NCBI GenBank assembly: GCA_013397865.1
Contig: VZTI01001818.1
Coordinates: 434,001-498,000, forward strand
Length of the DNA stretch: 64,000 nucleotides
Source of the DNA: Struthidea cinerea
Lineage: Eukaryota; Chordata; Aves; Passeriformes; Corcoracidae
Direction: 5' to 3'
In this document: piece by piece, positions 23,112 through 36,300 of the stretch
Numbering within the stretch: position 1 is the first letter of the stretch
Layout of the letters: each line of letters begins with the position of its first letter
Notes under the pieces: model-generated
What the model was told of the DNA's origin: nothing
Database searches by the model: none
The model's input: only the letters and a program-made list of their open reading frames with translations
Made by a program: the position numbers and the translations under genes

Positions 23112-26100
23112 GTAAGTATACCTGATTTCTACTCCCACTTCCAAGCTCCAATATCTTGAAGAAGTCATGGGTGTTTTCCATTATCAATGCTGTGTGCTAA
23201 CTTTGCAAGCTAAACTAGACACCATACATTTTGAAGGATTTGAGTACCAGAACTAACACCAATGAGAGGGCTGAAAACTTCATCTTTTTGATAAACTGAT
23301 TGTCAATCACCAATGTATTGATTAGAAGTCTGTGTTTTGACACACAAGTTTTGAAATATTGTGCTCAGTTTGCACATAATATGAAAGGTTGCAAGGACTC
23401 TTCTGCAAACCACACTTGAATATTCAAGACTGCAAAAATGTGAAAGTCTCACCTCAGTTAGAAATATTTTCAGTTTCCACAAGGAATATTTCTTCTTTTT
23501 CTGTTTTTTTTTTTATTTTCCACAACTGGGTCATCAAATGCTTTTACTCTTACAAACGTTTTTCCTAAAAAGCTGCAGCATCCCTTTCAACTGCAGCAGA
23601 ACACTTAATGTGGGCCTTTATGTTTTTCAGTGCAACTACACTTGATGCTCACCCTTGTCTTATGTAATGTTTTTAGTCAGTCAGAGCAAGGTCTATCAAC
23701 ACAATTAGCAGTGTCATCTATAGGAAAGATTATATCACAAAGAACACAGGATTTCTGGGGTTATATTGTTGGCTCAAGTATGGAACTTGCATTTGGACAA
23801 TTAATTTCATTTTTTCCTTCATTAAGTGTGGATAACTGTACAAGCAGCATCCAGTGCAACACAGTTACAGACCTAATACATTTATACTCTATGTGTACTA
23901 TCTTGTACATGAAGGCTTATGAAAAATTCAAGCTTTTATGGCTCCAGTGGGATAGGATAAACTGTCCATTGATCAGATTTTCTCTAGTTAATTATCTGTA
24001 AGACAATATCTTCCCTACAAGATTGTACGTTTGGAGGGAGCAGAGTAGCCAGACAGCTGCTTCAGTGAAAGCTAAGAACAAAAGTTTTCTGAGCAAAGAT
24101 CTACATCCACAACAGTGTTATCTAAAATCTTGTTAGCCTTTTCCAGAGACCTATGCAACCTTCCCAGGTTTACTTACTTCTGCGTTCTGAGGTCTGGGAG
24201 CCCTGAGTCTGGCTCCTTACTTAAATGGTTGTGCAATTTACAGCCGGTTTAGCTGCAGAATTTCTCTTGACCCTTTAACGAGCTAGTCTGGTGAACTCAG
24301 CAGAGGATCACCAGCAGAGAACATAAATGAATAGCTTTTGATTATTCCTGGAGTTTTGGTAGAGGGCTATTTTTTTTGCTTTTGTCTTTGCTTCCTAATA
24401 GCCTTCTTGACATTTTAATCAAACAAAGAGCATCCTAGTGATTAGGCTATGCATGAAACAACTCAATTTCTGCCTTTATTAATATTACCAAATCTATTTA
24501 TTCTTATAATTCACAGCATGTGAGCAAGGAGAGCAAAATATTCTCTGCTTATGGAAACACTTGGCAAACATTGACCCTGAAAGCCCTATTTTTATTGTGA
24601 GGAAAAAACACTAAAAACTTGGTTGAGATATTTGTCTACAAGCCTAATTTTTTTAAGCTCTGATTAAATAACTTGAATAATTCAGACTAAACAAACAATA
24701 CTTTTACATATTTTGAAAAATACATTAGGATACCCCAATGTATCTGCTATTCAGTAATTTTTATTACTAAGAACAGAGTTGTCAAACACATAGCCTATGA
24801 GAAAACACTAACAGGTGGAATGGAAAAAGCATCCACATGGGATATTTGTCACATTCCCCAGCAACCAGAAAGCAAATTAGTTTATAAGTCTGACCTCTTT
24901 CTTATGTCATACCATTGAGAACTCCATATTTTGCTGCTTTAGTAGGCATTCTGTGGAGCTGGTATCCTGCTGGGGTCTGTACTCATGTAGAGAAGGAACA
25001 GAAAGAATAAAAATTGATGTGCAAATTTCCCAGTGTCTTGGGTTTTAATGTCACGACCTATCTGTACCGTACATTTTCCAAGTACTGCTGTATTTTCTTC
25101 CAGTATGCAGGACTTAATATACAACATAATCTAAAAATTCAAAGAAAAAGTATTTGTTGGAAATTAACAAGTATAAGGTACTAAATTTAATATCTCCTGT
25201 CCATTTGTAGGCATTCCCGAAAACTTCTACAAACCCAAAATATGTATAGAAGTATATTTATTGAGGAATTTGGAATATTATTTCACTAAATTCATTATAA
25301 AGAAATATCAATGTTAAATTAAGCAAGTTTACTAGCACTCATCCAAATAAAAATACATAGTACACATCTCATGTAAGCTGTGCCAAGCATGCCTCTGCAG
25401 ACCCAGCTGATATTTTTGAATTAAATGTGGCAGAAGGATGGCTAGTGTATTGCCAGAAATTTTTTCTGCTATTACAGAGATGAACAGGGTACAGAGAAGA
25501 TGCCTGTGCTGTGGAGAAGGCAATTTGGACACACTGTTAGTCTGTAACTGGAAAAGGCACATCTAGAACAGGCAGGCTGGCTGGGCTGGAGATTGTCCAC
25601 GTGAGCTTCGTGCAATGGCTGTGCAAATCCATGCTTCATTCTAACTCTCCTGCTACTATCAATATTATACTTTTTTTTTTTTTTTACTTTGGAAAGGACC
25701 ACAAGGGATATCTCTCTATAGGGCCAGCTGTAGTCCATTGTTTGACTCTCTAATTGGTCACCACAGTGAACACTCTTTTCCATCCAGAGTTTCTGAGAGA
25801 GTCCTTCCAGCAGCCATTTCTCCTGTTATGCTCCTTTGGAAAGTTCTTATGATGTCCCTTTCCTTTGTCTTCTAGTACAACTGTGGTTTCTACAGCCACA
25901 ACGCAGCTCCAGGATCTTACACCAGTGAAAGCACAACTCTCCATTCTCTGAAAGCAATGATAATATCTCAGAAATTCTTCTGAATATTGTGCTCTGAGAA
26001 AGGAGGAAAGCTCTTCAATTTCATTTAAGTAATAAAATTCGATCACAGAGAGTCCTGTGGATTTCTTGGGTTTGTTCTTTTGGGTTTGGCTTCTTGGGTT

Positions 26101-28035
26101 TTTTTTGTTGGTTGTTTGTTTTTGTGTTTGTTTGTTTTGCATAAGCTTAAATCCAAAGAGACATATGTCTTTAAGTCTGGTTTCTGAGATCAATCATTTT
26201 GTGCCAAAATGCTCCCTTTTTCAAAGTTGGTTAGGATCAGATGCTTCTGAAAATAGTCCTGTGCTGACCAATTATTGCTGTTATATAAGCTTTAGTACTT
26301 CTTTAAAGACTGAGCCTGTCAAGAATTTAATTTGACAAACTGAATCATACCAGATCATATATGATGGATTTCAAACTAAATTGCATCTGACCATCTGTAC
26401 ACAGCAGAAGAGCACATCTTTATGGAATTCCTCATGTATTCACTTTTTCTTTTCGCAAATATATTATTTCATACTGTACTTCAAGAGATTTATTTTGACA
26501 GAGATATGTCTTCTGTGTTATGGCTTTTAAAGTGCAGAATGGCTGAACTATAAAAACTCTTTCCTAACAGCACAAATTTTTGGTGGATTATGAAGAATCA
26601 AAACAAGTCATTATTTGCTATCTTGTCCTCTTGGACAAGGATTTTTAAACACTGTCATTACCCCTAGTCTGTACTGCAGCAGTGGACCAAATTATAAAAT
26701 TGTTTGCACAAATCCACAAACTCAAGTAATATTTTTACAAACAGAATTCTTTTAGTGATTCTCCCTTAGATATAAAATATATCTAGTTTATACCCTTTTT
26801 TCTCTAGTAATATGATTTCATTTCCATGACCATATAATATCCAATAAAAGCTTAGGTAAGGTGAATCTCAATTTCAAACAAAAAAGGACTTGATGTTCCT
26901 GTAAAATTCAGGGGGACACAGTTTGAGATTGTCTGGCAGCTTTTCTAAATGTCACAATGACAGGTTTATTCATATATTCTGGGAAACAGCGTGTATTAGG
27001 ATCCGATTCATCCTATACTAGACCTCTCTCTCTAGTCTCTCACACGGTTGGATGGGATTTATGGAACAGGTATTGAAAAAACCTTTGAATCAAAGAGCCA
27101 CAAAATGAGTTTCTAACATTTGACTGAATACCTCTGACTTCATTTAAACACTTTTTTTTCTGTAAGTTCTCATTCTCCTGATACTGATTAAATTTCAGAC
27201 TTTTTTTCCTCAAATTAATGAGCTTCTAAAAGAGTTTCCACACATTTTAATGTGCATGTGGATACATTCTGAAGATATGAAAATAACTACTAAATATTTT
27301 CTGAACTGTTTCTGGATCTGACAAAAATAACTCCCTAATATACTTGTACAGTTATCTGCAAATGCACCAACTCCTACTTTTGAAAATGAAGTGGACAGAT
27401 TTCCCAGTGTGTAGGAGTACTTTTCTCTTTGATAGAGTCCTTCCTACCCATTAGGGATTGATCCATAACTTCATTTCAGTCTGCTCTGACAGCTAAACTG
27501 TTTTTCATACTCCTTTCTCAGTTGTACCTGCTCCAATTTTCTTTACATACAGATGAACATTCATGAACTTTTCCTGAGCTCTTAATATTTCCCCAATTAT
27601 TGTTTCACTCTGTTTCCCAATGAGGTAAGAAAAGCCTCTGCATTGTGTTCATGAAATCTGGAGTGGCTGATACCTCTACAGTTTGGGAGAGAACTGTAAA
27701 TTACATAGAAAATTATCTGTAAATTCCTTCTACCATCAATAGAGAGAAAGAGGCTTTTCCATAGTTTTCTAAAATGGGTCATAAAATAATTTCTCTGTTT
27801 TTTTATTAGACACAAGAATGCTTGTTTTTGCACTTCAGCAGGTTATTGGATTCTCTGCAGATCAGGGGGGTATAAAGTGAAATGCTATGCATAACAAATT
27901 TTAATACCAGTGATAGGATTATGCAACAAATACCAATTAATTTGCTTGATCTTTCTCTTGGCCTTTGAACCTGTCTTCCAAGCTATGTGTTGTGCTATAT
28001 TTTGGCAGTTTGTTTTCATGGCAACAATACTGAAT
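23112..28035. other. Unassigned DNA including a G/T-rich tract
   Basis: A G/T-rich low-complexity tract (TTTG and TTGG units) lies at 26065-26140, and a T run at 25672-25685. The two longest open frames (123 codons at 23630-24001 plus, 147 codons at 25750-26193 minus) have no supporting features; the second translates the G/T tract into Lys/Gln/Asn-rich sequence. No repeat family is recognised. Confidence 0.4.
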
Positions 28036-29130
28036 TGGACAGTAGAACTACCCAGTGAACAAGCAATGAATGTCATCTATCTGGATTTCTGTAAGGTGTT
28101 TGACATGGTCTCCAGCAACACCCTTCTCTCTAAATTGAAGAAATATGGATTTGATGGATGGACTGTTCCGTGGATGAGGAACTGGTTGAATGTTCTCAAA
28201 GGAGTAGTGGTCAATGGCTCAATGTCCAGATGAAGATAGTGATTACTGCTGTCCCGCAGGGGTCTGTGCTGGGACCAGTACTCTTTAATAACTTCATCAG
28301 TGACATAGTGGGATCCAGGTGCACCCTCGGCAAGTTTGCAGATGACACCAAGCTGAGCAGTGCAGTTGACACCCATGTGGGACGGGATGCCATGCAGGGG
28401 GACATGGATAAGTGCAACATGGAAAGGTCCTGAAGTTCAACAAGGCCAAGTGCAAAGTGCTGCACCTGGGTCAGGGCCATCCCCTGGTATCAATACAGGC
28501 TGGGGGATGAATGAATTGAGGAGAATTCAGGAGAAGGACTTGGGGGTGCTGGTGAACAGAAAGCTCAACATAAGCTGATAGTGTGCACCAGAAAGCTGAC
28601 CGTATCCTGGACTGCACCTAAAGAAGCATGGCCACCAGGTCAGGGGAGGTGATTCGCTCCCTCTCCTTTGCTCTTGAGAAATCCCATCTGGAGTACTGTG
28701 TCCAGCTCTGGTGACCTCAGCAAAGACCTGTTGGAGCAAGTCCAGCGTAGGGCCACAAAAATGATTGCAGGGCTGGAGGACCTCTGCTATGAGGACAGGC
28801 TGAGGGAGCTGGGTTTGTTCAGCCTGGAGGAGGGAAGGCTCCAGGGAAACCTTACTGCCGCCCTTTTAGAGGCTTTAAACTAAAGGACGGTAAATTCAGA
28901 CTAGATACAAGGAAGACATTTTTTACAGTGGGGGTGGTGAAACACTGGAACAAGTTGCCCAGCAAGATGGTAAATATCCCATTCCTGGAAACACTCAAGG
29001 TTAAGCTGGATGGAGCTCTGGGAAATCGGATCCAGCTGAAGATGTCATTGCTCATTGCTCATTGCAGGGAGGTTGAACTAAATGACCTTTAAAGGTCTTT
29101 CCCAACCCAAACTCTTCTATGATTTTATGA
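28036..29130 (+). mobile_element. CR1 LINE, ORF2 reverse transcriptase C-terminal half plus 3' region
   Basis: Plus-strand, 5'-truncated CR1 that can be followed without large gaps from the RT core to the 3' end. MNVIYLDFCKVFDMVSSNTL at 28068-28127 is the LDFxKAFDxVS box; PQGSVLGPVLFNNFISDI at about 28252-28309 is the next RT motif; FADDTKLS at 28335-28358 keeps the catalytic Asp pair. The C-terminal stretch and the 3' untranslated region follow, ending in tcttctatgattttatga near 29130, a slightly degraded copy of the CR1 terminal 8-bp repeat. A frameshift at about 28230 and stops after 28433 make it non-functional. It is among the younger-looking CR1 copies here. Confidence 0.95.
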
Positions 29131-30243
29131 CTATAAACTAACATTTTTCTGAGATTCACCTGCTTAAAAAGAATGGGGGGGGGGGGGGGGAATTTAACAA
29201 AAGGGTAATCACTGATAATTAATGGCCTTTCCCAACACTAGCTCCACTCTGATAAGAAATTATTATGATGCCTAGCCACCCTCAAAATGCCACTTTTAGA
29301 TATTTTGATAGGAGAACTCAATCATTTCAAGTTCGGCATATATGATGTACAGCTCCCCGTTAACTTGAAATTACCTTGCTTTTCATCACTGATAATCAGG
29401 AAATTACAAGAGCTAAGCATTATTACTACTATAGAAAAGGAAGCATAAAATAAGTGTCTTTCTGAGATTTGCATTTGAAGGATTTAGTTCTCTACTTTTG
29501 GTCATATTTGCATGCCTTCTGTAACCATAAAGTTTTTAGATTTCCTGGCAGAAAAAAAATCACTGTGACATACAATAAAAGAAAGATTAAATTTATATTG
29601 AAAAATGTAGTACATAAAGAAAAAAAAGGTGAAATACATCACAGATTTTTACCTGGTCTATATTTTTCTGTCAATTGAGCTGAGGATCTAAGTTTAGGTC
29701 ACTCAAAGCCATAAAATTTAGGAGAAAAAAAAAAAACAACCCTTCTATGCTTCTATAAGGCTTCTAAACTTCTGTGCAGAAAACTCTTAATGCACTTTAT
29801 AGACTAGCTCTATCAAGTCATCAAGTCTTAGGAAAACCAGGATGACAGTTTGAACAGGCACATTTCAGCCTCTGGAGTTAGGTATTTGAAGGCAGGACAA
29901 TCTCCCTCAAAGTCTCAGGAAGGTTCCTTGTTGAGAGGGAAGTAATAAATTTGAAGATAAGCTCCCACTCTATTTTTTCAAACAACTAATTATGAGTCAA
30001 TCTTGTCCTTTAAATAAAAGAATAATGTGGTGTTTAATGCACCCTTCCCAAAGAGTCATGAAGCAAGACTCATGTTTGACTCATTTTCTCTGAAATAGTT
30101 TAACCCCACAAATCCTACCTCTCCAGGCAGTATCAAAACCACTAGGACTGCTAGTTACTTAGTTAGTTTTGTAGCAGGCTAAGAAGGAAGGGAGACACTT
30201 CAGACCTTATCTTGGAGGTGTTTCAGCGTACATAAAACTATAA
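29131..30243. other. Unassigned DNA with a poly-G tract
   Basis: Apart from the poly-G run at 29175-29190, only A+T-rich sequence without recognisable features. Confidence 0.4.
29175..29190. repeat. Poly-G tract (16 bases)
   Basis: An uninterrupted run of 16 G on the plus strand, about 45 bases beyond the CR1 3' end. Such a run can fold into a G-quadruplex; whether it does in the cell is not known. Confidence 0.95.
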
Positions 30244-30251
30244 AATAACTG

Positions 30252-30421
30252 TGGGGAAGAAGGAGGGAGAGGGAGAGGGAGANNNNNNNNNNNNNNNNNN
30301 NNNNNNNNNNNNNNNNNNNNNNNNNNNNNNNNNNNNNNNNNNNNNNNNNNNNNNNNNNNNNNNNNGAGAGGAGAGGAGAAGAGAGGAGAGGAGAGGAGAG
30401 GAGAGGAGAGGAGAGGAGAGG
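30252..30421. repeat. GA-rich microsatellite containing an assembly gap
   Basis: Left of the gap the unit is GGGAGA; right of it the unit is GAGAG/GGAGA (pentamer). The gap of 83 N covers 30283-30365. The true length and the transition between the two units are unknown. Open frames through this interval contain the gap and are meaningless. Confidence 0.95.
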
Positions 30422-31326
30422 ATTCTCTGCCTTGCCAATAAAGGCATTTACTCAGGGAAAATATCTGTATATTGTATGCCTATTTTAACCTTTTATAATC
30501 TTGCTAAAAATGTGCCAATTAGTATTAACCCTGATGTATGACAACTATGGCACTATGAAATGGAATCAGGTGGATAATAAATTTCTCATACATGGTGAAA
30601 CTACCTTTTTATGAGTTCATTGAACAGCAATACTAAAATTGCAGAGGGAAAGAAGTACAGCGTCTTCTGACAAGTAAGATTATAAAGAAGCAGCTGCCCC
30701 CTTTATATCAAAGATATTTATTCTGTAGTGTACCAGAAATACATTCTAATTCTGCTATTTTCCACAAATATGAGTCTCCTATTATTCAGCACAGTGGAAA
30801 AATACATGCCTACATGCTCTACAGTGGCATATCTATGATGAAGAATTGAATCAGAACACCAGCAACCAAAGAAAAAATGTGACTCAAAATATGGTAGGTA
30901 TTTATGCCTCATGAGATACTTTGTTGTAGGGGCCCCCAGTGTATCGGTTTTTGAAACACGAGACAGTATTTCTGCATAGCGGTGTGACATGCAGCTATAT
31001 CAGCTTTTAGGAGCACGTCACTGCACTGCCTGGTAGACCCACACTAAGCCAAAATTATCTTTGGCATAACTGATTAATTATACTATATTTAGTGTTCATC
31101 TCAGTTGTGCCCATGCAGGGAGAAGCAAGTCTTCTAGAGGAAGTAGAAAAACCCACTATTTTTAAGAAGAAATAGCTCTAAAGATTTTGCCAAAGCTACA
31201 CATGAAGGAAAAAGGGAAATAATGTTCTTAAGAAAAAGTTCCAGGAAGAGCAGAAGTCTATTTTCTATTTTTTTTTTTTAATTTTTTTTCCATTCCATTA
31301 TCCTTGTCTTTCCAGCAGCTCGTGTT
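30422..31326. other. No feature recognised
   Basis: A+T-rich DNA; the 90-codon minus frame at 30718-30990 has no support. Confidence 0.4.
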
Positions 31327-31334
31327 NAAAAAAT

Positions 31335-31383
<49 letters not shown>
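31327..31383. repeat. Poly-T tract (48 bases) with an adjacent ambiguous base
   Basis: An N at 31327, then AAAAAATG and 48 T residues at 31336-31383. No target-site duplication found. The nearby N suggests the tract length is unreliable. Confidence 0.9.
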
Positions 31384-31384
<1 letters not shown>

Positions 31385-31561
31385 GCTTTTGTCTCCTAGA
31401 CCAACCCATAACACTGACCCAAATTTTCTCAGGCAAAGATTTTCATGATGCTTTACATCACTGCCTCTAAGCAGCATGTTTATGTCCCCAGCGTCTCCTG
31501 TGCATTTAAACTCAGCTTCCACTTCTCACCCCAAAGTGCCCTTCACAGCGTTCTGGTCTGT

Positions 31562-31815
31562 CACCTGGGAAGGAGGCAGAGCCATGCCATGGCTGTCTGA
31601 CCTTCCTGCATGCTGATTGATCAGACAGCTGCAGGTTCCACTTGCTCGGTCACTTGTTTGCAATGGGGATTGACAATGACCAAGTTTTCCCTGCCTTCCC
31701 CTCCAGTTAAGCCTCTCTCATCCACTTACAGAATGTATTCCCCTCTGTTTAAAATTTAAATGGAAATCACCACAAGTTAGACTGACAGATGGGCAATGTG
31801 ATCATGTGACAGGTG
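31562..31815. promoter_or_regulatory. E-box-rich patch, possible regulatory element
   Basis: Seven CANNTG motifs occur in 254 bases: CACCTG 31562, CAGCTG 31626, CACTTG 31639, CACTTG 31651, CAGATG 31786, CATGTG 31804 and CAGGTG 31810. About one would be expected by chance in even base composition. The patch is less A+T-rich than its surroundings. Basic helix-loop-helix factors bind such sites, but there is no sign here of which, if any, does. Confidence 0.2.
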
Positions 31816-33303
31816 GGCAGAAATACTGTACAAGCCAGCACAAAAGAGAGTCGAGAGGTAATTAATTTGGCAGTTGGCAATTTCTCTTTTGTATGACATT
31901 CATCAATTCACTGTCTCTTACAGCACAAATAGTGATTCTAGATGCTGGAGTCCCAGAGAACTCCTAATCTGGGCTACTTTTGTATTACAAGATTGTTCTT
32001 TTAAGAAGACAAATTGAATTAAGTTCTTTACAAAGAAAAAGGAGAGAAAGAGAAGGTCATGTACTGTAAGACTATACCAGGCTTGCAAAAATGCTTAAAC
32101 ATGTTTGGAAAAATTTTAAAGAGATTACAGCTTGTTGATCAAATTTGATAAAAGCTCTGATCTGTTTGATTTGTTGACTATAAGCAGTGCCTGGGGATAT
32201 CTTTATGTAATAGTCCATTTCAGGTTGTGGAAATTCAGTTTATCAGATCTTCTGGAAAATAGATTTTAAATAATCAGTTTTGAGGACCTGCCAACTCTCT
32301 CTTTTGTACTGTGTAAGCATCACTTAGTTTTGGCTTTTAGTCCATCCTCTTTCTGGCAGTCCTTTCTATGATACAAAGAGATTAACATGTCACAGTAGGA
32401 AACAAAGAAGTTTGTTCTTTTTAAGAAAAAAAATTTAAAATGTCATTCTGACCCTTAATATAAATTTCTTATTTTGTCTTCTTTGTCCTCTTGAAATTTA
32501 CATCAAACCTATCAAAATGTGTATCAGACAATGAAGGAAAAAAAATGCTAACAAGAAAAATTTCCCAGCCCATCTGCAAAACCTGATGCACTGATTAAGA
32601 CATGCCACTATGGTGTCTCCTTTTTTTTTGTTATGTTACGAAGTACAGAATTTACATGCAGTTTACATGTTGCATTTTAGATATTTTAGATATTAAAAAT
32701 TATTTTGATGCAATGAAAGAACTATTAAAAACTACATACTATGTCTAGAACCAGTTTCCACTGCTGAAATCAGTGAATTAGGTTACCCTGGATCACTCTG
32801 AAATAGTCTCAAATATCTTTAATGGTGTTATAGTGCCAAAACCTATTGAAATTCTGTGGGTGTTTTGTAGTTAATCTCTCTTGAAAGTGTGAAAACTAAT
32901 CTCATTGTCTTTTGTTCTAATCCAGTGTAGAGATGTCACCCTTCTCACTAAGATTACCAACTTCTTTATCAATACCTGTTCATTGTATTCCCATAAGACA
33001 GGTTAGTAACTACCTTATACACAGCCAAACTTATATAACCATTTAAAAATCCTTCCCTAGGGTCATTCAATGATTAAAGGCTGGACTTTTGACTGACAGT
33101 TTCTTTGTGCAGCTAAGTGGCCACACTTACTCACCAACCTTAAATTCTATTACCCATTCAATGTTGGCTTTTCAGTGATAGCCAGTTGCACTGACTATTT
33201 CTAGTTTCAGACAAATAATTGCAGTTGGAAATACCTGATAGGGTGTGGTCAGCAACCTTCCCTTGCAAAGCTCAGGTCTTCTATGGCCATCTCTGAGACA
33301 TGA
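31816..33303. other. No feature recognised
   Basis: A+T-rich unassigned DNA. Confidence 0.4.
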
Positions 33304-33345
33304 ATTCATAGAATCATAGAAGCATTTAGGTTGGAAAAGACCTTT
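33304..33345 (-). mobile_element. CR1 3'-terminal fragment (about 40 bp)
   Basis: attcatagaatcatagaagc followed by atttaggttggaaaagacct is the minus-strand CR1 3' terminus, including the terminal 8-bp repeat. Very short 5'-truncated copy. Confidence 0.85.
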
Positions 33346-36300
33346 AACTCTGACTCAGCCTCACAGTCTCTCCAGTAACAAGGATGAGCACCTATTCCTG
33401 ACAGGCAATTTACACTATATAGAATATATATACACATATTTATACATCTGTCCACACAAAGAACAGACACACAAAGCACTCACATGAACACAGAGAACCA
33501 ATGGCTCATCCTGCTTCCAGCTTTGGCTGAGCAGAAAGTCTGGTAGAGGGAAGATTGGCAAGATTCAGGGCAGCTACTGGGCTTATCCACCCAGCCTGAC
33601 CAGTTGCAGTTTCTGGATCCCAGCCTCCTCAGATGCTGGCACAGCCACACACACCACTTAATCCCAAGCCATTCCCTTCTGTCTCGTTCAGTTTGATCTT
33701 CACTAGTGATCCCACACTCGCTCTCACATCTGCATTCACTCCAGTTGACACCACACACCCAGACACACATGTGGACATGGAGTGAAGAGCCTCTTCCTAG
33801 AAAATAACTGAAGGAATTTAACACGGAAACATGACAGACTGCAGCAATCAGGGCCAGGGCACAGCCAAGAAGCATAGTGACCAGCTCCATTACATGTAAA
33901 TGGACTTTTCTATTCCCTCACATCCTCTATTTCCCGTATTTGTTTCTTCCCAAATCACAAAAATACTTCCCTTTTCCCACCTTTGTTTCCTTCTTGAAAC
34001 ATACCTTAATAAATTCTGTGTAATCCCAATATGTTCTTTCCCCATACTGTGTCCCATACTCCTCAGCAGGAAGTTCCTTTAGTTTTAAAGATGATACAGG
34101 GATCTGGTCCTAATGATTGTGATGGGTTTCATATGTGAACAGTGGGGCTGAGGCTCTGCTAGGACTATCCTGGGAGTGGGACAGACAAGATGCTTATTCC
34201 TTGGAAGTTGTAATTTGGATTCCCTGTCTGGCATTTTGCCAGCGTTCCATTCTTGGTTTATGGAGATAAACTTGATGGGCTGATGGCTCCCTGACAACGG
34301 GCCTGGGAGCAGACACAGTACATTCTCTGCATCCCAGGTTTTGAAATCCAGAACCTGTCTGACACTACTCATTGGAGCACCCTGCAAAATGCCCTCAAGT
34401 CCTGGTTTCCTTCATTGGCCAGATTAGGCATTTAATTTGGAAGATATTGTCCCATCCATTCCTTGCACTCGTGTTGTCTGGTAGACAGGAAAATAGAGAA
34501 TAGAAAAAGCAACCACACAAAACACCAAAAAGTTATGTCTGAACTACCTCCTTTTGTAAGGCAAAATAATTTTTCTGGGGAGATATTTCCATCTCCTTCT
34601 TGCCATGCACATCCTATTCCTCATCTAGAAAGTTCCTACACACTTTTCATCAAATAGTGCTTTTCATCTGCTAGCATATACCAAGTCTAGTTATGTTACC
34701 CCCAATCTGGCAGGGGAGGCGACTAGTAGAGTAGTGAGAGGACACTTCTAGAGTTTTATAAGCACTCTTTCCTTCTACTCTTGTGGCTCTTAAAATCCAA
34801 ATGGCATGTAATATATATATTAGTGTGAGTTTGTTGTGGAATAGAGAAAGAAAGCATAGCTCTAATTTATTCCATGCAGCCAAGGCAAGATTTATATTTT
34901 TCAGTCTAAGGATTTGATTCCATGCTGATGAAAGCCACCACCCCCACACCCTCCACCTGCTCACCCTTCCACCCTGAGGTTTCCACTTCATGTGACATGC
35001 TTGGTATCTTTCAAGGGTTTTTGTTTTGTTTTTGTTTTTTTTTAAATTCTTACTGACAGAGAAGTCTGGACTATGAGAGTTTATCTGTATGTACAAGGGC
35101 ATGAAAATGGAGGGGAAAATGGTGTCACTACTTTTCTATCACAAATACGGAAAGTAGATAAGTTTATTGTTTTCCACTTGGTTGAAGATGCCACTCTGTT
35201 AATCACATATTCAAACAGATAAAATAGCAATTGAAGGAAAGATTCCCCACCCCTCTCACCATCCAAATTAAAAAAAAAAAATAAAAAGAAAAGAAGAGAT
35301 ATATTTAATATGAACACCGGTAACCCTTCTTTCTGCAGTTTAACTTTCCTGCTCAAGAATCTAAAAGTGTAACTGTATAAAAAGGAAAGACTATTGAATT
35401 ACAAGATGGGATTTTCTTGTAAACATCCAATTTAATCCTGCTTCCCAAAGGAGCAGGAACAGAAGTTCTTATTATAAAAGTTCCAGTTTCAAAACTGTTT
35501 CAACACAGACAGGAGTTGCCTTAGACCAGGACAAAAGACCACCTGCAAAATCTGCACACTGGACAGACAGAATCAACATATTTGAATAATTAGCTCATGT
35601 TTTGAATTTTTGAACACAAGGTTGTCTCCTGATGCCTAGTTTTGGAAGTCTGGAATGCAGACATATACCTCTGAGCCAGTTGTCTAGACTCCTTTTATTA
35701 TCAATGTTGAGAAGCAGGAACTTTTAGAGTGTAATTAATATGACCCAGTTTAAATGTCTTCCTCATGATAAGAGGAATAACAACTCAGAATTGCCTTTTT
35801 TATGTTGACTATAAAAAGACTTCAGAGACATAGCTCAGGTGTTGGTGTCTACCTGGTACATGTACAATACAAAGTCAGATGAAACTTCTCCCAAATGTCT
35901 GTTTAATCAAACCATTCTCCACACATGTAGCACATAATTACTTCTATCTTTAATCACAAACCATTATTTTTTAAAGAAATGAATCTGATCCAAGTGAAGA
36001 TGGGATCTTGTCTATACTTGTTATGCTGGAATGCATGAAGCAGGGACACAATTTTGATATAAAATAAACTAGCTTTTCAACAATTCATACAAAAGTGCTA
36101 TTTAAAATATGCTAGCCAGGATGAATACACAGGGAAGTTTAATTAGGTCTCTCTTACACTAGTAAGTTTGATGAGGTTTAAAAAAGAAGAAATTGAATAG
36201 CAAGTGGAGATTTTAAACTCTCAAAAGTTACAGTTTGCAAGCAGGTCTAGCTAGAATGCCACCCCAAAATGGCATAACAACTTTAAAAAACTTGGAACTG

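Noticed and set aside
25750..26193. 147-codon minus-strand open frame
   Set aside because: Its first third translates a G/T-rich low-complexity tract into Lys/Gln/Asn repeats; no motif, splice or codon-usage support.
30251..30541. 96-codon open frame through the GA tract
   Set aside because: It spans 83 unknown bases and is a repeat artefact.
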